64,000 nt of DNA from Branchiostoma floridae (lineage: Eukaryota; Chordata; Leptocardii; Amphioxiformes; Branchiostomatidae), in NCBI RefSeq assembly GCF_000003815.2, contig NC_049986.1, positions 13,734,336-13,798,335 on the forward strand, read 5' to 3'. This document shows, piece by piece, positions 23,601 through 34,194 of this stretch. The translations under genes were made by a program, and so were the position numbers. The stretch's first letter is position 1; every line of letters begins with the position of its first letter. The notes under the pieces are model-generated. The model made no database searches. It was not told the origin of the DNA and was given only the letters and a program-made list of their open reading frames with translations.

Positions 23601-23696
23601 CTTTACCTCACAAAGGCCAGGACAAGATGAACCAGCCTGAGGTGGCGAAACCGACAACAGAAAGAGGAGACAAAGTGACATCTTCGTGCCTGCCAT
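20601..23696 (-). CDS. Single-exon LRR-Ig transmembrane receptor with repeated YxN motifs in its tail
   Basis: One uninterrupted frame of 1031 residues. Start: the frame is open upstream to a GTG at 23723, but the first ATG is 23696 and is followed within a few residues by a hydrophobic signal peptide (LCLLFLLSVS), so I use 23696. Domains: N-terminal cysteine cap; about six leucine-rich repeats at about 80-253 (for example LQQLELSHNEI, LEYLHLNYNNI, LRLLSLNHNEL); LRRCT from NPFRCTC at about 254-304; one Ig-like domain at about 304-430 (Cys..IVWLDP..FRCVV); Thr/Ser-rich stalk; membrane helix at about 530-552; cytosolic tail of about 480 residues. The tail has two NIYLDLNGA segments and then 30-residue repeats headed IPDPLPR..TYVNSNV. 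YxN matches the Grb2 SH2 consensus (family knowledge). A surface recognition and signalling role is inferred; ligand unknown. Confidence 0.9.
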   Translation of the reverse strand: MAGTKMSLCLLFLLSVSPPQAGSSCPGLCEVKRTGYCKAREVMSININLYLDGVSKLPCAICNTTGDTDGNQLGCLPATLRQLQVAGHSDSSGKLKPLPGLPRLHTLLLGPGHILTAERETFSVVPNLLGLSMSNNAIKAIGSWFDRIRKLQQLELSHNEIKEIKRNALRPLTELSVLRMNYNRLGAVEGWYFAGLNKLEYLHLNYNNISCVSEEFLHQLPRLRLLSLNHNELAFIPEQMITAMSGNKKSFFVQENPFRCTCALGSLKSVGARALNPYVYRSLRCSYPPSLSGRKIGDVKRLPCPPPTARVSRQGDGATLVCEVFWEKQPEIVWLDPRGRAVGERGSLDPCGGAVTTRLEHEVPTTQSPEEKTAHSTDDPDLPYIGKSTSTLRLSQQAYRCWTEGSFRCVVQSSPGSAIVDIPLTKSSEISVGQRQDNIMMTTVFSASGTTSVQQKAKVTEKIIKLKDTTSLLDGTSPTSADKPQLNTMLTAVYTTAPPQKSTRITARMSEPTDKNTQQGSTTPADDDDPLWKTVMMIVTFIASAGLVLFSLYKASGACYKRYKREQNQRQYLHGNAAGTIGGIPLQIIQSPPAAPTTGNPVPPQHAYEDDTPITPYAETTRLDNPVYGADETDTKGATLTPNPRPQPTATGPTNSNAPSRPRRVGKAPDPPPRSDRPGNTSDSTYYPPVTGTTHSEKRRTRHTFKNYKQGSGLSRPHQGAAADPQRAETNGEEEGDSPNIYLDLNGAPGPSASEATRAGKIPGPLKRTRTYVNCNVSSKLQGSGLSSRPHHGAAADPQGSETDGEEEVDGPNIYLDLNGASRPSGSETTQAEKIPDPLPRTKRHANSNKHLTTAKRLRDDSEKIPDPLPRIHTYVNSNVSSQQRGLETTQAERIPDPLPRIHTYVNSNVSSQPRGMETTQAERIPDPLPRIHTYVNSNVSSQPRGMETTQAERIPDSLPRIHTYVNSKVSIELQGMEVTQSEEIPDPPPRTHTYVDSNVSYQPQGMAMIQTEEIPDPLPRTHTYRNVRQL
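20620..21205 (-). repeat. 90-bp coding minisatellite in the LRR-Ig receptor tail
   Basis: Six to seven units of 90 bases, each 30 codons, so copy number can change without frameshift. Neighbouring units in 20850-21050 are almost identical, while the outer ones diverge. The last unit is cut after TYRNVRQL by the stop codon. A larger duplication (two NIYLDLNGA segments, about 21215-21560) lies upstream in the protein. Confidence 0.9.
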
Positions 23697-23764
23697 TTCT
23701 GTATCCGTTTCAATGGTCACCACATGTTGTAGCTAGTATAGTTTCATGCCATTTCAAAGCACAA

Positions 23765-24790
23765 CCTGAAAGAGAGCAAAATAGTTTGAATAATTCATAC
23801 TGACCTGAAGAAAGTGAATCGGCTTAACATTAGGAATAAAACAACAATCATAAGATATCAATCGTAAGATGTCAAGTTTCAAATACCTGCCAACCCTCCA
23901 GTAATTGTTTTGGTCAAGAAAATCTGTCAGGAAAACCCTTACAAGTACTACTTGCCACTGCTAGGTGTCGCTCTAGTGACAGGAATGCGGTTCCAAACAT
24001 GCCGTAGCTTGAATCCCCCGCCCCCCCCCCCCCCCAAACTGATTTCAGATCCCGACATTAAGGCCATAAAGCGAACATCACGTATACGCGTAAAATCCCT
24101 CAAACGAAAGAGAATGATAAAAGCGGTAGAATTGCGGCCCCAACGTTATTCTGGGGAATTGCACCGCGGCTATTTGAAAATATTGTAATTTGAAACCACT
24201 CGACCGTCGACTTCATACCCTACGTTCCCTGCTTGTGATAGCAACGGAATCCACGGAGAGAGGTGAACTTGCATTATATTTCTTTACAGACCACGCTAAA
24301 ACGTATCTCAATTGGTAAAACTATGCGAAAAAATGCTAAAAATAGGAAAATACAATGATACGTAATCATCGATGACGCGTAATAATTAATTCTGGATAAC
24401 ATTAACGTACTACGCAGAATCAATGCCAGTATTATGACTCAGGTATTACACAATAGCTGTATGGGAGCAATAAAACAAGGAAACAACAAAAAGTTTCTAA
24501 AAATGTTGGAAAAAAAAACTGTTTACAAGATTTTGAGATAGAACGCAGTTGGTTTTCAGCATATTTGATGCGAAGTATCAACAAGTAATTCAATGTGCAA
24601 ACACAGGTAACTTTCTTTTGTCGGCCTTTCTCCATCAAACGGGGATAAGCTCAAAAATTCAAATCATTATTACATGTATAATAAAGATCAAACAACATAC
24701 CTTGCTTTGTGATCATCCGTGAATCTTGTTCCGCAGTGTTAGGTAGACCGGATTTCCCAGTAATTCCATAAAAGAGCAGCCGGCTCATTT
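23765..24790 (-). promoter_or_regulatory. Possible 5' UTR intron and upstream exon of the LRR-Ig gene
   Basis: On the minus strand a good acceptor (CTCTCTTTCAG) ends at 23766, 69 bases before the ATG, and a good donor (CAAAGCAAG|GTATGT) occurs near 24703. A T-rich segment reading CTTTTATGG near 24770 could be a start region. The segment between also holds a poly-C run near 24018-24034. Supported only by splice-like motifs. Confidence 0.3.
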
Positions 24791-25920
24791 AAAACAGTCA
24801 CAGCATCTGTACACTTTTCCAGATCAGTCTCCTTGACATATGATAATGTTTGTAAATATGCATTACCGTTCACGTGACTCGTGTCTATCTAACGTCCATG
24901 CGACCAACCAGGAGAGAGGTTAGTTCGGCGTTGGGTTTTTACTCTGGGACACTGGAGGGTAACCTCCAGTAACAGAGTATTGTAATCACTTTGTGCGTTG
25001 GGTGTTCGCACCTATATCTCTATGTTCCGTACGCCGCAATCGCATGTGGATTGGCATGTCGTCTGTACTCGGTTAGGAAATGATGCACGTTGTTTTTTTT
25101 TCGCCGTAGCTGTTTTTATTATGAATTTCAGTTTTCACCCCTACGCCTTCCGGTATAATGGTTCAGGTCTTCCTTATGATTGTGCCTTAAGCGTTGTAGT
25201 TATTTGATACCGTCAAGCAGATGTTGGCCTCGTCGGAATATGCCATCTCGTTCGGGCTTTGCGTTTCCAATATTGAGGTTGGTTTGACATAGCATACTGT
25301 TAACATTTTGCGCGGTTGATAGTCATATGCATGTTATGGTTAAAACGTGTTTGATCTTTGGGAGCCTTTTTTTTCGCGGTAGCTATTTTCATTATCGATG
25401 TAATAATTTGAGATGTCACCCCTATTTCCCTGGTATTGTAGACCAGCTGGCTTATAGACGCTGGGGTCTGGCAATTACTTATCTCGAAGCAAATATGGAG
25501 TTATTTCCACAGCTGTGGTTGACCTACTTTTTGGCGACGCCTGATGGGCGAGCCTAATAGTATAGTGTGGGACCATTTGCAAAGAATTCCAAAACTTCCA
25601 CAGGAATGTCAGGAATGTAGATTCCGCGCGTGCGTAGTTGCATCATGCTGGACTGAACCATTACCTCCACGGGTAAGCTTTCCAGTCGCATGGCACATGC
25701 CGGTATACGTGTGCAAACTTGGAAAGTTTGGTGGCCTTCTTCACCCTTGATATCTTTGTTTCAAAAATGCAAACCGATGTGTGAAACAAGCATTGTTTGT
25801 GCTTAAATGTGGAGGTTTGTGAGATAGCGATGTGATAGTTACCTTCGCCAAGAACGTTATATTTTGGGTAGCGTTTGTATGTGTGACCACCATAACTTGA
25901 GAACGCCTGGATGGATGGTA
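24791..25920. other. Intergenic, no gene recognised
   Basis: Contains a small hairpin near 24943-24978 (ACTGGAGG GTAA CCTCCAGT with outer ACTCTG/CAGAGT pairing). No coding motifs. Confidence 0.4.
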
Positions 25921-25929
25921 CTGATACCC

Positions 25930-26005
25930 GGCATAAATAAATGAATGAATAAATAAATGAATGAATAAATAAATAAATAAATAAATAAATAAATGAATGA
26001 ATGAA

Positions 26006-26064
<59 letters not shown>

Positions 26065-26290
26065 AAATAAACAAATAAAAATTTGATAAAAATAAACAAA
26101 CAAATAAACAATAAAAAATAGAACACAAAGAAATACAAATGAGTAAATAGATAAAAATAAATAAACAAATAAATAAATAACCAAATAAATAATAACTAAA
26201 TAAAAATAAATAAAAATAAATAAAAAATAAATAAATAAAAATAGATAAATAAAAATGAAGAAATGAAAATGAATAGATAAATATATAAAT
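25930..26290. repeat. (AAAT)n/(AATG)n microsatellite
   Basis: About 360 bases of AAATAAAT and AATGAATG repeats that decay rightward. The open frames across it on the minus strand are repeat artefacts (runs of FIYL). Confidence 0.95.
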
Positions 26291-27300
26291 GTGGGTAGGC
26301 CTTGTTGAGACCTGGAAACGATTAGATTTTTGGCCCCCTAGCGGCCGGTTACTTTACTGCAGCGGAACTTCCTGGTTTGATATCTCGAGTTTTGGACATG
26401 CTGCGGCTATGCATTTTAAGTGGTAGACAGCTCTTGATGCCGAGAGTTAGTGGTATAGGTTTGCCCCCCCCCTAGCGGCTTGTTTTGGAACTGCAGGACA
26501 GGTTTGGTATCAGACTTTGAAAGGGAATAACTCAAGAAGGGGTCGACGGATTGTTATGATTTTCACCGTCGCCATGGCAATAATTTTTATTGCCACACTT
26601 TTTAACGTTGTGTGCGCCTCAAGTATCCATTGTGAGGCGCTGTTGTTGTTACCTGCATGTATGCAGGTATGGTTTTGATGCTGGTGGGAACTTTTCGGTA
26701 GCCGGGGATGTAGGGCGCTGTATCTCGTGAACGGATGGTGAGAGCACGACGATTTTTGGTACGTGGGTTGGGGGTGGTAGCCTAACACTCAGGTTTGATT
26801 TTGGGCCTCCTGGCGTTTGAACTTGACATTGCAGGTGGCATTTTTGGTGTTTTGGGGGCACTTTTGGCGCTGTGTGTCTGGAACGATACGCGCGATTGCA
26901 ACGATTTTTGGTGCATGGGTGGGGGGTTGTTGCCTGTTGCCTAGGACTAACTTTGGGCCTTGTCGCGTTTGAACTTGACCCGGCAGGTTGAATTTTGTGT
27001 CCGAGAGGGGTATTTCCGGAGTTATATCTTCTGAACGGCTGGTGCTGGCGCAATGATATTTGGCACATGTGTCGGCGGTGGCTGAATAATGCTCAATTTT
27101 GATTTTGGCGCCCTTGGTGCTTGAACTTGACATTTTAGGTTACCTTTTGTGCGGGCACGGGGCGTGCGCTGTATCTCCGGAACGCAAGGTACCATTGTGT
27201 TGCTATTTGGTACGTGAGTTGTTTGTGGTGTCCTGGTGGTCAGGTTTGATTTTGGGCCTCCTAGTGCTTGAACTTGATACTGTATAGGTTGACCCTGTTT
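26291..27300. repeat. Degenerate array of the GGCCCCCTAG/TTTGGTATGTGGGTAGG repeat
   Basis: Repeated ordered blocks: GGCCCCCTAGCGGC, ACTGCAG, AACTCAAGAA, a GATTTTTGGTACGTGGGT-type block, TTTTGGGCCTCCT and TGAACTTGACATT. The same block order occurs at 39085-39420, 40050-41130 and 51600-51960. Units are diverged and of unequal length. Function unknown. Confidence 0.7.
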
Positions 27301-28645
27301 TTGTGTGGTTGGGGCATCCTCCCAATATCTGCTTGGTTTTAAAAACAGATTATGGTTGGGTGTAGAACCATCATCTGGCCTGGGCCACCTTCAATGTATC
27401 AGGTTACTTAGTGGCACTGACAGTTTGCCAGATGACGGGAGTGTGCAAGATTATATATCTGTTGGTCAGGTATACTTGGAGTTTGCTTTTTACTCTTTGT
27501 GGTGTTTCTAGAGCTGTATAGTACTGAGTTTTAAGTTTCGGTACAAGTTCCTTTACCCTGTTGGCAATCATGGTTGAACTTGAACTTAAACAGAAGAAGA
27601 TGCAATTTTCTAATGTGGAGGAGAACCGTATAGAGTGTGGGCATAAGAGAAAGGTATGTGTATGATTTGTCCTGTGTTTCTTTTTGTTTCTTTGGTAATG
27701 CCATTTCCATACTGTATACAGGTAATTTGTTGTTTTGGGCTAGTCATATTCGCTTGGTTTTTGGGCCTGCTTAATCTATGGTACAGGCAGGGTTAAGTGG
27801 TGGAGGCTTAGCTTTGTTCTGTTTTAAATTCAGTATCGTTTGTTGCATTTTGTCGCGGCAAATATATGATGAAATTCCCCTTCTAAGCAACTGCTCATTG
27901 GTTTGCGGGGATGTTTGCTGGGTGTTTGCTCTGACTACAACAGCTTCTGAACTTTTCAAAGCTTCCATTGCCAGCAGCTTGCCATCTATAAATGGGATTG
28001 ACAAGGACATTTTTCATAGTAAATTATGCTGTTAAATTTGGCTTAGATACTACAGGAGATTTAGGTTTGGGTTGGATGGATTGAATGAAAATATCATACC
28101 ACCCTGGGGACTAACTGTTGCTGCTGCATGGGGGCTACCACTATTCATATTGTCTAATGTCTATGGAACTACAGATAAAAGTATCATTGGTCAAATTATG
28201 CAAGTAACCTTCCGATGTCAAGTGAATAACACCCCAGAAATAAATCTTTAATGAATATCATTGGAAGAACACAAACCAAGGAGACTTAGCAGCTGCATTA
28301 GGTCAGTACATTGAAATAGGAAGATATTAGTATATCATGTGACAGAGTAACTACATGTGCATGGGCCATCTGAGACAAAAAAAGGTAGCGTCTCAACAAC
28401 TTCAAAGTACTGTGGTTGGTTACATACTTAAGAAATCCAAAATAAGTAATGTTCATCCATGCCCAAACTTACAAATTCAGAAAATGGAATTTCAGAGTCA
28501 GACTTTTGCATGGTGCACAAACAACACGGTAAAAAGCTCATTTTTCCAACCACGTACCACAGACAAAAAGGCAAAAATACACAATAGGTCTACAGAAACC
28601 CAATACATTTCATGCAGGCCTGAGGTCTACGAACTCTTGTTTCAT
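26650..28645 (+). mobile_element. Candidate 2 kb repeat element with hairpin start
   Basis: The left boundary reads ACCTGCATGTATGCAGGT (a perfect dyad) and the right boundary CATGCAGGCCTGAGGTCT..GAACTC. A shorter relative at 39014-39795 has the matching pair ACCTCCATG..CATGGAGGT at its start and CATGGAGGCATGAGGTCTCC at its end. The interior holds the repeat array and open segments near 27570-27655 and 27778-28035 that I could not assign to any family. Boundaries are inferred from this pairing only. Confidence 0.4.
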
Positions 28646-28736
28646 TTGTGTCGTTCGATTGAGACGCTGACTTTAGCTGTGTTTTAGATTTGGCAGTGAT
28701 AGGTATCGTAGCTTTTAAGTAGTTTTTTTTTGTGTA

Positions 28737-28911
28737 CAGTCAAACCTGTATTAGGGGCCTCTACAGAGGGGCCACCTGTCCATAGTGGCCACTTTTTGTC
28801 GGTCCCTTGGGTATTTTATCTACAAGTTGCCACCTCTATACAGAGGCCACCTGTCTATAGTGGCCAATTTTGACCAGTCCCTTGAGTGGCCGCTATAGAC
28901 AGGTTTGACTG
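28737..28911. mobile_element. Tigger/pogo-type MITE, 175 bp
   Basis: Ends CAGTCAAACCTGTATTAG and GCTATAGACAGGTTTGACTG are inverted repeats, flanked by TA at 28735-28736 and 28912-28913. The interior is rich in GGCCACCTGTC..ATAGTGGCC. The flanking sequence is duplicated at 29195-29330 without the insertion. Confidence 0.9.
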
Positions 28912-29194
28912 TATACAATCAGCTGCTATGATGTGTCTTGTATGCGATTCACTACTATATAGGTGGAGTGGCCATGCTCTTAATCTGTCGGGTAGGAACG
29001 TGTCTTTTGTGACCGGAACACCGAAAGTAGAGGGAAATAGCAGGGGCAGAAGGGGTATGATCTTGGAGGGAAATTATATTTTACACCAGGGATTGAAGGG
29101 TAGTTTTCATGAATGGAAATTATATATTTCGCATATACACAGAATTAAGCCATTGTCGGTGGGAACTCAAACTTTAGGAAATTATTTTTTTCAT

Positions 29195-29330
29195 TTCGAT
29201 TGAGACGCTGATTATGCTGTTAATGCGTACAGGACTGTGTTTTAAATTTGGCAGTGCTAGGTATGTTAGCTTTTAAGTAAGTTTTTGGTATAAGCTGATG
29301 TGATGTGTTCTGTATGCGATATAAACACCG
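29195..29330 (+). repeat. Local duplicate of 28650-28960 lacking the MITE
   Basis: Shares TCGATTGAGACGCTGA, TTTGGCAGTG, TAGCTTTTAAGTA and ATGTG..TGTATGCGAT with the flanks of the MITE at 28737-28911. It reads GGTATAAGCTGATGTG across the point where the other copy carries the element. Confidence 0.85.
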
Positions 29331-29741
29331 AGTTATACACCACAGAAAATATCACAACCGACATTAACCATAATTAGGTCACAGAGTATGTTACCTACGG
29401 TCACTTGTTTTTTTTCTTTCGGATAGGACGTCCCGTCAGGAAATCTGTGTAAAGTGCATCTGAGGACAGAGTGTTTTGGGCCTGCTAATGATTCAAACTT
29501 ATAACCTTCGCTGAGGTTACGCTGGTAAAATAGAATAAAAATCGAATGAATTGAAAGTTTAAGTTAGAACGATGGAAGATGGTGTAGTGGTTTAATAGGT
29601 TAGTTGGTTTACAAACATGCTCTATTCTATTAAGTTTATTCGCGACGTGGCCTCCCCCCAAAAAAAACGTACGGACAAATTGCACGTACGGCGGGTTGTG
29701 CCCTTAACGGAGCACGTACGCCCAAGCTTTGAATATGCACG

Positions 29742-29850
29742 TTATTCACTAATCCGTCTGGAACGAGGCAAAATATAGTAGAGGTAATCTCAATAGCTTT
29801 CTCGGAATTCTTAATTAAGAGGGAAACTGGTGGGGAGGTTTTGAATATGA
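29742..29850 (+). repeat. Local duplicate, copy 1 (partner 31051-31155)
   Basis: Both copies contain CACTAATCCGTCTGGAACG, AGGCAAAATATAG, CAATAGCTT..CTCGGAATT and GGTTTTGAATAT. The intervening 1.2 kb holds a LINE remnant. No coding potential was seen. Confidence 0.8.
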
Positions 29851-30519
29851 CAAGGACGGTATATAACGTCGTTGATTAAGGTTGTCATATATCCGTTGTA
29901 AAAGTGTTTAACATCGTCTGGCTGTTGGTGACAACAATATATGTATTAGTGTTATGATAAAGGATAAAAATTATTATACACGTTTGTACCATGAACGTAA
30001 GGCCACAGGAATTAAATTGGAAACAAGTCTGGCAATGAAAAAGCATTGCCATAGCAACGGTGCTTCGTTTATCATGTATTGATATATTTTTGTGTTAAAA
30101 TGTGATTCGGTTTTTAGTTGTATTATTTACATTACATTAGCTTGAATGTTAGGGGTATGTTACCTTTTTTGAACTCAGACAACCCCAAACTAATAATCCT
30201 GGTCTCCAAGCAGACGTTTCAGCTGGATGACAAAAATGAATAATTATGAATGCTATTATACATCCCCCTTCCTTCTTACAAGAGAAACCAAGTCCCGTAT
30301 CGTTTCCCTAAAGAGTTGTTTTATAGAAGAACTTTATTGCACGACAATTGTACATGGTACAATGTATGACAACGACTTTTATACAAAGTACAAGTGTGTA
30401 GAATAAGACTTAATTAACATCCTAATTAACATAACAAGAAGGACTAACACAAGTCTTTGATATAGTGTTACAATCTAGTTGGGCTAATCATGAGTTTCAG
30501 TATTCTTTCTAATGGCGAA

Positions 30520-30753
30520 TCAGTCTTTGATATATTTGCCTATCTTTGCATTATGGAGGTTGTGGCATCTAAAGATATATACAAATCTGTCTGTAGCATC
30601 GAGTCTCTTGAAATCTGCTGTACTGGATTCGAGAAATGTCAATAGCTCATTACGTAAAATTACTTGAAATTCATCTTCAATATGCTTTGGACAGAAAGGA
30701 CAGAACCATTGGTCAGAGGCTGCATTGTAGTATTTGCCTGTTTCAATGTTCAA
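30520..30753 (-). mobile_element. LINE remnant with CPFCP..EDEF tail motif
   Basis: The minus strand reads WFCPFCPKHIEDEFQVIL and later a short IGKYI-type ending. This is the C-terminal tail found after the reverse transcriptase in CR1/L2-like LINEs. Only about 75 codons remain. The downstream segment to about 30330 may be its 3' end. Confidence 0.65.
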
Positions 30754-31239
30754 TTTGCAATTAGCCGTCGGGCAAGAACTTGCAATAAACTTTAATCATA
30801 AACTCAGGACAATGTCTCACCAGCATAACAGACCCTGGGGCACTTCCCTCAAGGCTACTGATTCTTATCTGATTTGAACACCTTGGGCGGGCTATATTGT
30901 CCGCAGAGTTTGCGCGGACGAGTAACCGAGGTGGCCGCTGTGATGAAGCCATGAAGGCATAACTTCACTGGTACGGAGCACCAAGGACGTTATACAGCGT
31001 TATATAACGTCCTTGGGAGCGCGTCCTCGTGGGTACTTTTAATATACACAATAACCACTAATCCGTCTGGAACGAGGCAAAATATAGCCTCAACAGAGTT
31101 AAGGTAATTTCAATAGCTTCCTCGGAATTTGAAGAGACGAAAGGTTTTGAATATACAGTACTAGTGTTCATGTCCTCATGTACCAGTGTATTGAAAATCA
31201 ACTCCACTTTAATAATGATAGAAATTTGTTTGAAACGCT

Positions 31240-31530
31240 ACCGTATCTACATACCAAAAATCATGATGACCCGTCAACACGTTCATATTTTCTCTTTGAT
31301 TATGCAAATGAGGTTTTTATCTGCATAATCAATATGTATTGACATTTCTCTCTTTCTCAGTTACATAAGTTTGAAAGTCCTATCATGGAATACAGTGGAT
31401 TTGTAAACTTTCCTCATTAATTATGCAAATTAGCTGTTGATTTGCATCATTGATATCTCATTATGTAAGTCATCACTTAGGCTATCTACGTACCAAAATC
31501 ATGACTATTCATCACCACGTTATCAAGTCA
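31240..31530. repeat. Octamer-containing dispersed repeat, second copy
   Basis: Partner of 19100-19430, with ATTATGCAAATGAGG, TCAGTTACATAAG, CCTCATTAATTATGCAAAT and ATTTGCATCATTGATATC. Confidence 0.75.
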
Positions 31531-31559
31531 TTCTCGTCCAAAGTTGGATAGGAAATTGG

Positions 31560-32890
31560 CGCCTGCAGTTTAAGAAAAGCCCTCTGCCCCAAACGTGTCT
31601 GTAAGATAATAGAAAGAGCAGAACCTTGTGCTTCATTGTTACAAGCATTACTATGGTGGTTAATGAGCTGTATCTGTAAAAGCCTTCGTTTCTGCTTCTG
31701 ATGAATCGCCCCGGGTGCAAATTCTGAATAGTAACGTTCATGGTTATGATTCCCAGGCGAGCGCTCGCATGTGTAAGCAATTGTTGTATCAGTAAATACA
31801 GTTATATCATTTGTTGCTTTGTAGGATCTGCTGTAAGATCCGTATAACGTTATGTGTCTTTTTTATGTCCGATTCCTGGCCACGACTGACAATTGGAGAC
31901 ATTTTGGCTGCGCTGTTATGGTTATTATCATTAGATCTATTCCTAGAAATCTACAAAATTTGCTCACGCTTTTCACATCTAACGACCAACAAAAAAAATC
32001 TTCTTGCTGAAGTCGTCCAATCCGTTTATCTACGAAAATGCTGGACAATTCATCTCCCACTGCACATCAAAAAAGTCCCTCCCCCAAACTGTCTAGGAGG
32101 AAATAGAATTTGAACAGTTGTCATTTCACTTTTAATCTATGATATTTCATTTCCTTTCTATACAATTCTGTATGCTACTGTTTTACTTCTCAACAAGCCT
32201 TCGGGCATGACCTTGCAACAAAGGTGGATCTTTGCCGGTTAAAACCAGTTCACTCAGAAGAATGTACCAACAGGTAAACGATGGTAAACAGATGCGTCAC
32301 CGCCATGTTTGAGCATTGAAGGTCTTGAGGCCACATTAGGTGTTTCTGAAAAGCAAGCTTCAGCTAGAACCTGCTGGATGTTTACATTACTGTGGAAGTT
32401 GGCATTGGACATGCATCAACAGGAACACCTTTTGTCACCGTGACAGGTGCCATGGTTATGTTTATGACATAGATACTTGACATGACATAGCACAAACTCA
32501 CAAAAATGCTACCGCGACGGCTATCAACAACTTCCGAGCACTGAAATTAGATAGTCCACGTAAATCAGCCTCATTACTAATTAAAATGAGTACCTGCTGG
32601 CTGCAAATGATAACCAGATTTATGTCATACCTGTGACGCGAAAACGTTCGATACGGGTGTTCCGGACCGCGCCGTACGTTTCCGTATCGCACAGGTTCGA
32701 AAGGCGTATCACACAGGCTCCAGTCGAATAAATCGAACTGTTTGGAGCGGGCCGAATTGGCAATTCGAATACCTGATTCGGACATTGGAACATTGCTGTT
32801 GCATCACTTATTGTTCGAGGGCACCAAATTTGTTCAACTTCTGGCGCATTTTGCATCAAAACATGGGTTTTCTCAGGTGGGTATGACATA
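31560..32890. other. Intergenic, no gene recognised
   Basis: Only short frames without motifs. A fragment near 32200 (CCTTCGGGCATGACCTTGCAA) resembles a short dispersed repeat end also seen near 30770 and 43990. Confidence 0.4.
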
Positions 32891-32895
32891 AATAA

Positions 32896-33029
32896 AATAC
32901 AACACGGTGTATTCCGCATCACCCTCGGTCTCAGCCCTCCCGCGGGTCGGATCACCTTCCGGCCTTCGGGCGATCCGACCCGCGGTCGGGCTGATACCTT
33001 GGGCGATACGGAATACACCGTGTTGTATT
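32896..33029. mobile_element. 134-bp foldback element
   Basis: Arms of about 60 bases start AATACAACACGGTGTATTCC and end with its reverse complement. Inner arms include CGCGGGTCGGATC/GATCCGACCCGCG around a short TTCCGGCCTTCGG centre. Several mismatches between arms indicate age. It is much more GC-rich than its flanks. Confidence 0.9.
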
Positions 33030-33369
33030 CTATATGTATCACTATTATTACTATAAAACAGTACATTGTGACTGTCGGGAAATGTATAATTTTTGAGGTG
33101 CCGAAAAAAAAGATTTTTCAAGAATAATTTGGGAGTAGGTTCCCTGCGGGCTGAAGATTTGAAATTTGAACAAAGTTGATTTTCCAAAAACTGCAGATAA
33201 AGACCTTGAAGCAATGAAGACATTGCCATGGAGTAGCTGCCATGAAAGTCGGGAACTCACAGCTGTTGCGGAAAATCATTACTGCCACTGTAGAATCATT
33301 CATTCTTTTGTATGGGAGTGAAACATGAACACTCACCAAATCCTCAACAAAACGATTTAACGGATGCTA

Positions 33370-33398
33370 CACACACACACACACACACACACACACCA
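33370..33398. repeat. (CA)n microsatellite
   Basis: Simple CA run immediately upstream of the LINE remnant at 33430-33748. Confidence 0.95.
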
Positions 33399-33429
33399 AT
33401 ACTCCGTATGTGTCTCCATGTTTCCTGTA

Positions 33430-33748
33430 GGCAGAAACTTTCCAACGAACAGCTGTTTCAAGACCTACCGCCAATCTCAGAAAAATATGAAGGCAAGGCG
33501 ACTGAAACTAGCTGCGCACTGCGTCAGACACACTGACATTATAGCATCCAAACTAGTTCTATGCATATTATATGGGAGGCTACAAAGGGGAGAAAACGCC
33601 GGGAAGACACAAAGTCAACTTCATCGACAACCTTAGAGACCGACACGTACCTGTCGGATGTGATGGATATCCAGTCCTTGATGAAAGATAGGGTGGAGTG
33701 GAGACAGCTGCCAAGCTTGGCTCGAACAGGAGCTCGACCGAAGTAATG
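33430..33748 (+). mobile_element. Frameshifted LINE tail fragment
   Basis: Three frames in succession give SNEQLFQDLPPISE, RRLKLAAHCVRHTD..SKLVL, GRHKVNFIDNL and SLMKDRVEWRQL..ARTGARPK. This is the conserved tail after the reverse transcriptase of an RTE-like LINE, broken by at least two frameshifts. Confidence 0.75.
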
Positions 33749-34194
33749 TTCCTATCATCGGAAAACCAGCACAGAATATTTGAATATTGTGACCAGTATT
33801 ATGCTATGCTGTCCCTGGCCATATGTTCTTGGCGTGTTTATGAGTTTATGTGGTTATTGGGGGTCAATCCATCATTCAAACTGTTGGACAAGTGAGTCAC
33901 CACTTCCTTATTACTCTTGCACTGGTAAGATTTTCAAATAAGTAAACGTAGGAGTCAACTGAAGAGCCCTAAAGTTCAATAAGTAACGTTACATACTATG
34001 CGCAGTATTCATTTGGAATTGATTCTAGTTGAAAAAAGAGCAGACGTTCCTCATGATCACTATAACGTTATAGGCTCTATCATTATTCAGCAGAATCAGG
34101 TGCTGATTCAATCCCCTGGTTTTAGTGTTCAACCCCGAAGATAGGCAGCGAACGCACTGCGCTACCTGAGTTTGTAAATAACTACACTCAGCAC

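Noticed and set aside
23697-23723. Upstream extension of the LRR-Ig frame by nine codons
   Set aside because: The leading codon is GTG, not ATG. The first ATG in frame is 23696 and gives a better placed signal peptide.
25661-26184. Three overlapping minus-strand frames rich in FIYL
   Set aside because: Translation of an (AAAT)n microsatellite.
27570-28035. Host gene exons (a peptide with ELELKQKKMQFSNVEE and an 85-codon frame)
   Set aside because: A donor-like GTATGTG follows the first segment, but no family match, no matching phases and location inside a candidate repeat element make a host gene unsafe to call.
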